From NCBI GenBank assembly GCA_009469665.1, contig SSTB01000215.1:1-38196 (forward strand): a stretch of 38,196 nucleotides of DNA. Reading direction: 5' to 3'. This DNA is from Azonexaceae bacterium (GTDB lineage Bacteria; Pseudomonadota; Gammaproteobacteria; Burkholderiales; Rhodocyclaceae). Shown here one piece after another: positions 34,760 through 38,196 of the stretch (position 1 is the stretch's first letter; each line of letters starts with the position of its first letter). The notes under the pieces are model-generated. The model did not search any database and was not told the origin of the DNA. It saw only the letters and a list, made by a program, of their open reading frames with translations. The position numbers were made by a program, and so were the translations under genes.

Positions 34760-34788
34760 ATAATATCTAATTATGTGCTGCACTGCAA
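34760..34788 (-). promoter_or_regulatory. candidate sigma-70 promoter of sucCD
   Basis: On the minus strand TTGCAG (34788-34783) and TATTAT (34765-34760) are 17 bases apart. The -10 matches at 5 of 6, the -35 at 3 of 6. The implied start is near 34753, giving a leader of about 32 bases. The site shares the 98-base gap with the divergent paaI. Confidence 0.6.
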
Positions 34789-34819
34789 AACTAATAACGT
34801 AGCCCTCATTCCTTTCAAA

Positions 34820-35263
34820 ATGCTGACGCCAGAACAGATTGCCCGGCGCTGCGCCGACATCATGTGGCCCGACGACCACGCCGCCCGAGGGTTGGGCATG
34901 ACCATTGTCGCGGTCGGTCCCGGCACGGCCACGCTTACGATGACCGTTCGACAGGACATGGTCAACGGCCACGGCACCTGCCACGGCGGTTTCATTTTCG
35001 CCGTCGCCGACTCCACCTTTGCCTATGCCTGCAACAGCTTCAATCATCGTACCGTCGCCGCCGGCGTGGACATCAACTTTCTCGCCCCGGCACACCTCGG
35101 CGACCTGCTCACCGCCCAAGGCCACGCCCGCCACCAGGGCGGCCGCAGCGGTGTCTATGACATTGAAGTGAGCAATCAGGACGGCAAGCTGGTCGCCGTC
35201 TTCCGCGGTCGCGCCGCCCGCATCAAGGGCCATTTCTTCGACAGCGAGGAAAGTGAGGGATAA
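34820..35263 (+). CDS. paaI: PaaI-type hydroxyphenylacetyl-CoA thioesterase (hotdog fold)
   Basis: A 147-aa hotdog thioesterase. The active-site stretch GHGTCHGGFIFAVADSTFAYACN is typical of PaaI, which cleaves CoA from dead-end intermediates of phenylacetate breakdown. I chose the ATG at 34820, which gives normal length. The open frame extends to a TTG at 34745 in the sucC promoter region, but the added residues do not belong to the fold. No clear ribosome site precedes the ATG. The gene is divergent from sucC and 58 bases upstream of paaK, the likely partner. Confidence 0.9.
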   Translation: MLTPEQIARRCADIMWPDDHAARGLGMTIVAVGPGTATLTMTVRQDMVNGHGTCHGGFIFAVADSTFAYACNSFNHRTVAAGVDINFLAPAHLGDLLTAQGHARHQGGRSGVYDIEVSNQDGKLVAVFRGRAARIKGHFFDSEESEG

Positions 35264-35321
35264 TCCCCGGCCTCCCGCCTTCCTCCACCAACACGTGTTT
35301 CCGCCAACCTGACCCGCCGCC

Positions 35322-36623
35322 ATGAACGAAAAGACCGGGCTTGACGCCATCGAGAACGCCAGCCGCGATGAAATCGCCGCCTTGCAGCTGACCCGCCTGC
35401 GCTGGTCACTCAAGCATGCCTACGACAACGTCGCCCACTACCGGCGCAAATTCGACGAGGCCGGGGTGCAGCCGGACGACCTGAAATCCCTCGCCGACCT
35501 CGCCCGGTTCCCCTTTACCACCAAGCAGGATCTCCGCGACACCTATCCGTTCGGCATGTTCGCCGTGCCCCGCGAACAAGTGGTGCGGGTTCACGCCTCG
35601 TCAGGCACCACCGGCAAGCCAACGGTGGTCGGTTACACCAAGAACGACATCGACATGTGGGCGCAACTGATGGCCCGTTCCATCCACGCGTCGGGCGGCC
35701 GGCCCGGCGACAAGGTGCACGTCTCCTACGGCTACGGCCTCTTTACCGGCGGCCTGGGCGCCCACTACGGCGCCGAGCGGCTGGGCTGCACCGTCATCCC
35801 GTTCGGCGGCGGCCAGACCGAGCGCCAGGTGCAACTGATCCTGGACTTCGAACCGGACATCATCATGGTCACGCCGTCGTACATGCTGGCCATCGGCGAC
35901 GAGTTCGTCCGCCAGGGCCTCGATCCGGCCAGGTGTTCGCTGCGCCTCGGCATCCACGGTGCCGAGCCCTGGACCCATCAGATGCGCCAGGAAATCGAGC
36001 GCCGCTTCGACATGCAGGCGGTGGACATCTACGGTCTCTCCGAAGTCATCGGCCCCGGCGTCGCCAATGAATGCGTCGAGAGCAAGGACGGCCCAGTGGT
36101 CTGGGAGGACCATTTCTATCCGGAAATCATCGACCCCAAGACCGGCGAAGTCCTGCCGGACGGCGAACTCGGCGAACTGGTGTTCACCTCTCTGACCAAG
36201 GAAGCGCTGCCGGTGATCCGCTACCGGACCCGCGATCTCACTCGCCTGCTGCCGCCCACATCGCGCGCCATGCGGCGCATCGGCAAGATCACCGGACGCT
36301 CCGATGACATGCTGATCATTCGTGGCGTCAACGTCTTCCCGTCGCAGATCGAGGAACAGATCCTCAAGACACCGAAGCTTTCGCCGCACTACCTGATCGA
36401 GGTCGAACGCGACGGCCATCTGGACACCGTGACCGTCAATGTGGAAATGAAGCCCGAATTCGCCACCGCCACGGCCGCCGACAAGGAATACGCGGCCAAC
36501 GAACTGGCCCACCATATCAAGTCCTACATCGGCATTTCCACGCACATCGAAGTCAAGGCGAGCGGCACCATCGAGCGCTCCGTCGGCAAGGCCAAACGGG
36601 TGATCGACCGGCGCCCCAGGTAG
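35322..36623 (+). CDS. paaK: phenylacetate-CoA ligase
   Basis: A 433-aa adenylate-forming enzyme that activates phenylacetate to phenylacetyl-CoA with ATP and CoA, the first step of the phenylacetate pathway. The AMP-binding loop is SSGTTGKPTVVGYT. The YGLSEVIGPGVANEC region and the hinge TGRSDDMLIIRGVNVFPSQIE are characteristic of PaaK. The length is normal (about 430-440). The rest of the paa genes (the paaABCDE oxygenase, paaZ and others) are not here, so in this genome paaIK either stand apart or serve anaerobic aromatic degradation. Confidence 0.96.
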   Translation: MNEKTGLDAIENASRDEIAALQLTRLRWSLKHAYDNVAHYRRKFDEAGVQPDDLKSLADLARFPFTTKQDLRDTYPFGMFAVPREQVVRVHASSGTTGKPTVVGYTKNDIDMWAQLMARSIHASGGRPGDKVHVSYGYGLFTGGLGAHYGAERLGCTVIPFGGGQTERQVQLILDFEPDIIMVTPSYMLAIGDEFVRQGLDPARCSLRLGIHGAEPWTHQMRQEIERRFDMQAVDIYGLSEVIGPGVANECVESKDGPVVWEDHFYPEIIDPKTGEVLPDGELGELVFTSLTKEALPVIRYRTRDLTRLLPPTSRAMRRIGKITGRSDDMLIIRGVNVFPSQIEEQILKTPKLSPHYLIEVERDGHLDTVTVNVEMKPEFATATAADKEYAANELAHHIKSYIGISTHIEVKASGTIERSVGKAKRVIDRRPR

Positions 36624-36642
36624 CCGGGCAAGGTAGCCCGGC
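36623..36642 (+). other. hairpin after paaK
   Basis: GCCGGGC-AAGGTA-GCCCGGC forms a perfect 7-bp stem starting at the last base of the paaK stop. There is no T tract after it, so it is not a classical terminator, but it could stabilise or attenuate the mRNA before the next gene. Confidence 0.5.
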
Positions 36643-36662
36643 GCGCCGCGCCTCCCACCGCC

Positions 36663-37184
36663 ATGAGCCAGAACTTCCTTTCCAAAGTCGAGGTTGCCGC
36701 AATGAATGAAGATACCGCCGCCTGGGAGAAATTTCTCTACGTTCTGGAATGGGTGCTGGCGCTACAGGCCCGCTACGCCACCAACCTGCGCCACAGCCTG
36801 GTCCGCATCAGCTTCCACGACCAGAAGGCGCTGGGCGACACCTACGGCGCGAAGGTCGCCCTGCAGATGCTGGTCGACTTGGCCACGCGGCTGCGCCAGT
36901 CCCTGCGCAAGACCGACTTGGTCGCCCGCGACGGCACCAGCATCTGGGTCCTGATCCCCTTCGTCACCCCCGAGTCGGTGCTGGCCAAAGTCGCGCAAAT
37001 GGTCGAGATCGCCGGCGACAACGGACTCGATATCGTCGACCGCGACCTCTCGGTCTTCTCGATTCCGGACGCGGGGCTTCTCGAAGAGCTCTCCTTCACC
37101 TCGGCCCAGAATTTTCTCGAACTGATCGGCGAACAGAAGAACGTCGCCATGCGCTGGGAAGGCGTCCTGAAGCGACCCGACTGA
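36663..37184 (+). CDS. degenerate GGDEF-like protein
   Basis: A 173-aa protein whose residues about 45-120 align with a GGDEF domain: LVRISFHDQKALGDTYG corresponds to the substrate-side helix and SLRKTDLVARDGTSIWVLIP to the loop that normally reads ARYGGDEF. The catalytic GG[DE]EF is replaced by DGTSIW (residues 90-95), so it should not make c-di-GMP and may be a regulator or binding partner. The start is uncertain: the ATG at 36663 lacks a ribosome site, while the one at 36702 has GAGG ten bases before it and would give 160 aa. It lies 39 bases after paaK on the same strand; a functional link with phenylacetate is not evident. Confidence 0.7.
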   Translation: MSQNFLSKVEVAAMNEDTAAWEKFLYVLEWVLALQARYATNLRHSLVRISFHDQKALGDTYGAKVALQMLVDLATRLRQSLRKTDLVARDGTSIWVLIPFVTPESVLAKVAQMVEIAGDNGLDIVDRDLSVFSIPDAGLLEELSFTSAQNFLELIGEQKNVAMRWEGVLKRPD

Positions 37185-37363
37185 CGACCCCGGAATCCGG
37201 AGGCGCCACGTCCCGCGCCGACCAAGCTTCAGGGAATCCGGTCGCCGGAGCAGGGGGCACCGTCGATTCAGACTTGACGACCGGCTACAGCCGCGCCGCC
37301 CTGAGCCCGTGCCGGTTCACCCCCGCCACCGTGGACGGCCACCCCGAACCGGCCTCGAGGCCA

Positions 37364-37675
37364 TCAATCGTAGAACACATACTCGGAACGCTTGACCACG
37401 CCCGCGTCCAGCACGACACGACACGTACAGCGCCCCATCGTCCTATGTTCCGCCAGGTAGGCATTTCCGGAGTCGTGGCGTGGCACCACCAGACCATGCT
37501 TCTGGGCGAAGAGTCGAAGCTCGGTCACCGTCATTCCCGGAGTGATCTGACCGCATATCTTTGTCATTCGCTCCTCACCGGTAGCGAATGAATACGCCAT
37601 ATAGGCGATATAGATGAGCAGTAGCGATCCGAGCGCAGCTCCGGTCCAACGCAATGGCCTGCGAAGCCGCGACAT
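37364..37675 (-). CDS. small membrane-anchored hypothetical protein
   Basis: A 103-aa protein with one N-terminal membrane helix (about 10-32) and a soluble C-terminal part with three cysteines (about 41, 83 and 85; CTC pair) facing outside the cytoplasm if the orientation is N-in. The middle (ITPGMTVTELRLFAQKHG) resembles a small domain that follows such anchors. I do not recognise the family. Its start overlaps the upstream gene's stop as ATGA, so both form a transcript. Confidence 0.6.
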   Translation of the reverse strand: MSRLRRPLRWTGAALGSLLLIYIAYMAYSFATGEERMTKICGQITPGMTVTELRLFAQKHGLVVPRHDSGNAYLAEHRTMGRCTCRVVLDAGVVKRSEYVFYD

Positions 37676-38064
37676 CAGCCCTGCTCGCGCAAGGAATTGC
37701 CAAGCAAGGTCTTCAACGGCCCGTTATGCAGCCAAATGAACCCACATAGCCAGAACAGGCAGGTCGAGACATAGAAGTTCATCGCGCGCATCATCAGGGC
37801 AGCCGGATCGACGATTGACCAATACAGCCAGTAGCAACCATCAACGGTGACATAGTAGAAAAGGGCGGCCAGCCAGAGCTTTCGCCAGTTGAGGGTCACG
37901 ATCACCCGCGCCGACCATGGCGCCGTGAAATATGTCAAGGTTCCCATGATCAGGCTGATGCCGATATCCCAGTCGGGCGCAATCTCCTGTTGGGCTCCCC
38001 AGATCAGCCATGCCATTCCGATGACAAAGGTGGACAGCTTCCATGGCCGCAGATATTCCTTCAT
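37675..38064 (-). CDS. small integral membrane protein, function unknown
   Basis: A 129-aa protein with about four membrane helices and many aromatic residues (for example WLIWGAQQE near the first helix and DGCYWLYWSIVD). I chose the ATG at 38064 (MKEYLRPWK); an in-frame start at 38181 would add 39 mostly basic residues not expected before the first helix. It overlaps the following gene by ATGA. I do not recognise the family. The 132 bases between it and the window edge hold no other gene I can support. Confidence 0.6.
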   Translation of the reverse strand: MKEYLRPWKLSTFVIGMAWLIWGAQQEIAPDWDIGISLIMGTLTYFTAPWSARVIVTLNWRKLWLAALFYYVTVDGCYWLYWSIVDPAALMMRAMNFYVSTCLFWLCGFIWLHNGPLKTLLGNSLREQG

Positions 38065-38196
38065 GGCCGCCAGATTAGCGCTTCCGCCAGGTATTGGCTT
38101 CCGCGGCAAACAACCCCGAAAGCGGCGCACCGCTGCTCGTCGAATGCTCGCCGCCCGTCTAGTCAACGCGATGGCAACCATCTGCTCCGCAACACC

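Noticed and set aside
37185..37363. Small gene or RNA between the degenerate GGDEF gene and the small membrane protein gene
   Set aside because: No open frame with a ribosome site, no clear hairpin with T run, and no recognisable RNA pattern.

Overview
The window is G+C-rich, densely packed DNA that reads like a denitrifying betaproteobacterium. The gene families and their arrangement point to the Rhodocyclales (Azonexus, Dechloromonas or Thauera type), but no rRNA or other decisive marker is present, so the taxonomy is inference. No tRNA, rRNA, CRISPR array, transposase or prophage was seen, and no gene-free stretch exceeds 300 bases.

Region 1 (1-9609, mostly plus strand) is a nitric oxide reductase locus. 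It holds norB, an antisense gene of unknown function, then norE, norF, norQ, a small membrane protein, a polyferredoxin-type membrane protein and norD, mostly joined by start/stop overlaps. A Crp/Fnr-family regulator (Dnr/Nnr-like) and a CYTH-CHAD phosphate-binding protein follow.

Region 2 (9648-14654, minus strand) is a pilin locus. A sigma-54-type promoter precedes two tandem, extremely short type IV pilins (58 and 60 aa) that are little more than the N-terminal helix. Next is a secreted 127-aa protein with four mature cysteines, then a strong terminator, an ABC-2 permease, a membrane-anchored protein with a GspG-like tail, an ABC ATPase and an O-antigen-ligase-type enzyme. The layout resembles the split PilA-N/PilA-C pilin of Geobacter. 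Part of this segment has visibly lower G+C than its surroundings.

Region 3 (14737-27659, minus strand) is a tightly packed signalling run. In transcription order it holds a CHASE2 Ser/Thr kinase, a PP2C phosphatase, an FHA protein, a CHASE2 adenylate cyclase, a cyclic-nucleotide phosphodiesterase, a cNMP-binding/rhodanese fusion, a GAF-fused PilB/GspE ATPase, a frameshifted MNT gene, a HEPN gene and a GAF/HD-GYP protein. Taken together it looks like a phosphorylation plus cAMP plus c-di-GMP circuit aimed at a pilus or secretion motor and, through the neighbouring sigma-54 promoter, at the split pilin. This is the most interesting part of the window.

Region 4 (27752-38196) is mostly housekeeping: an ornithine cyclodeaminase/mu-crystallin family enzyme, a TerC-family membrane protein, a divergent bifunctional penicillin-binding protein, sucD and sucC, then on the plus strand paaI, paaK and a degenerate GGDEF protein. 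Two small membrane proteins on the minus strand close the window.
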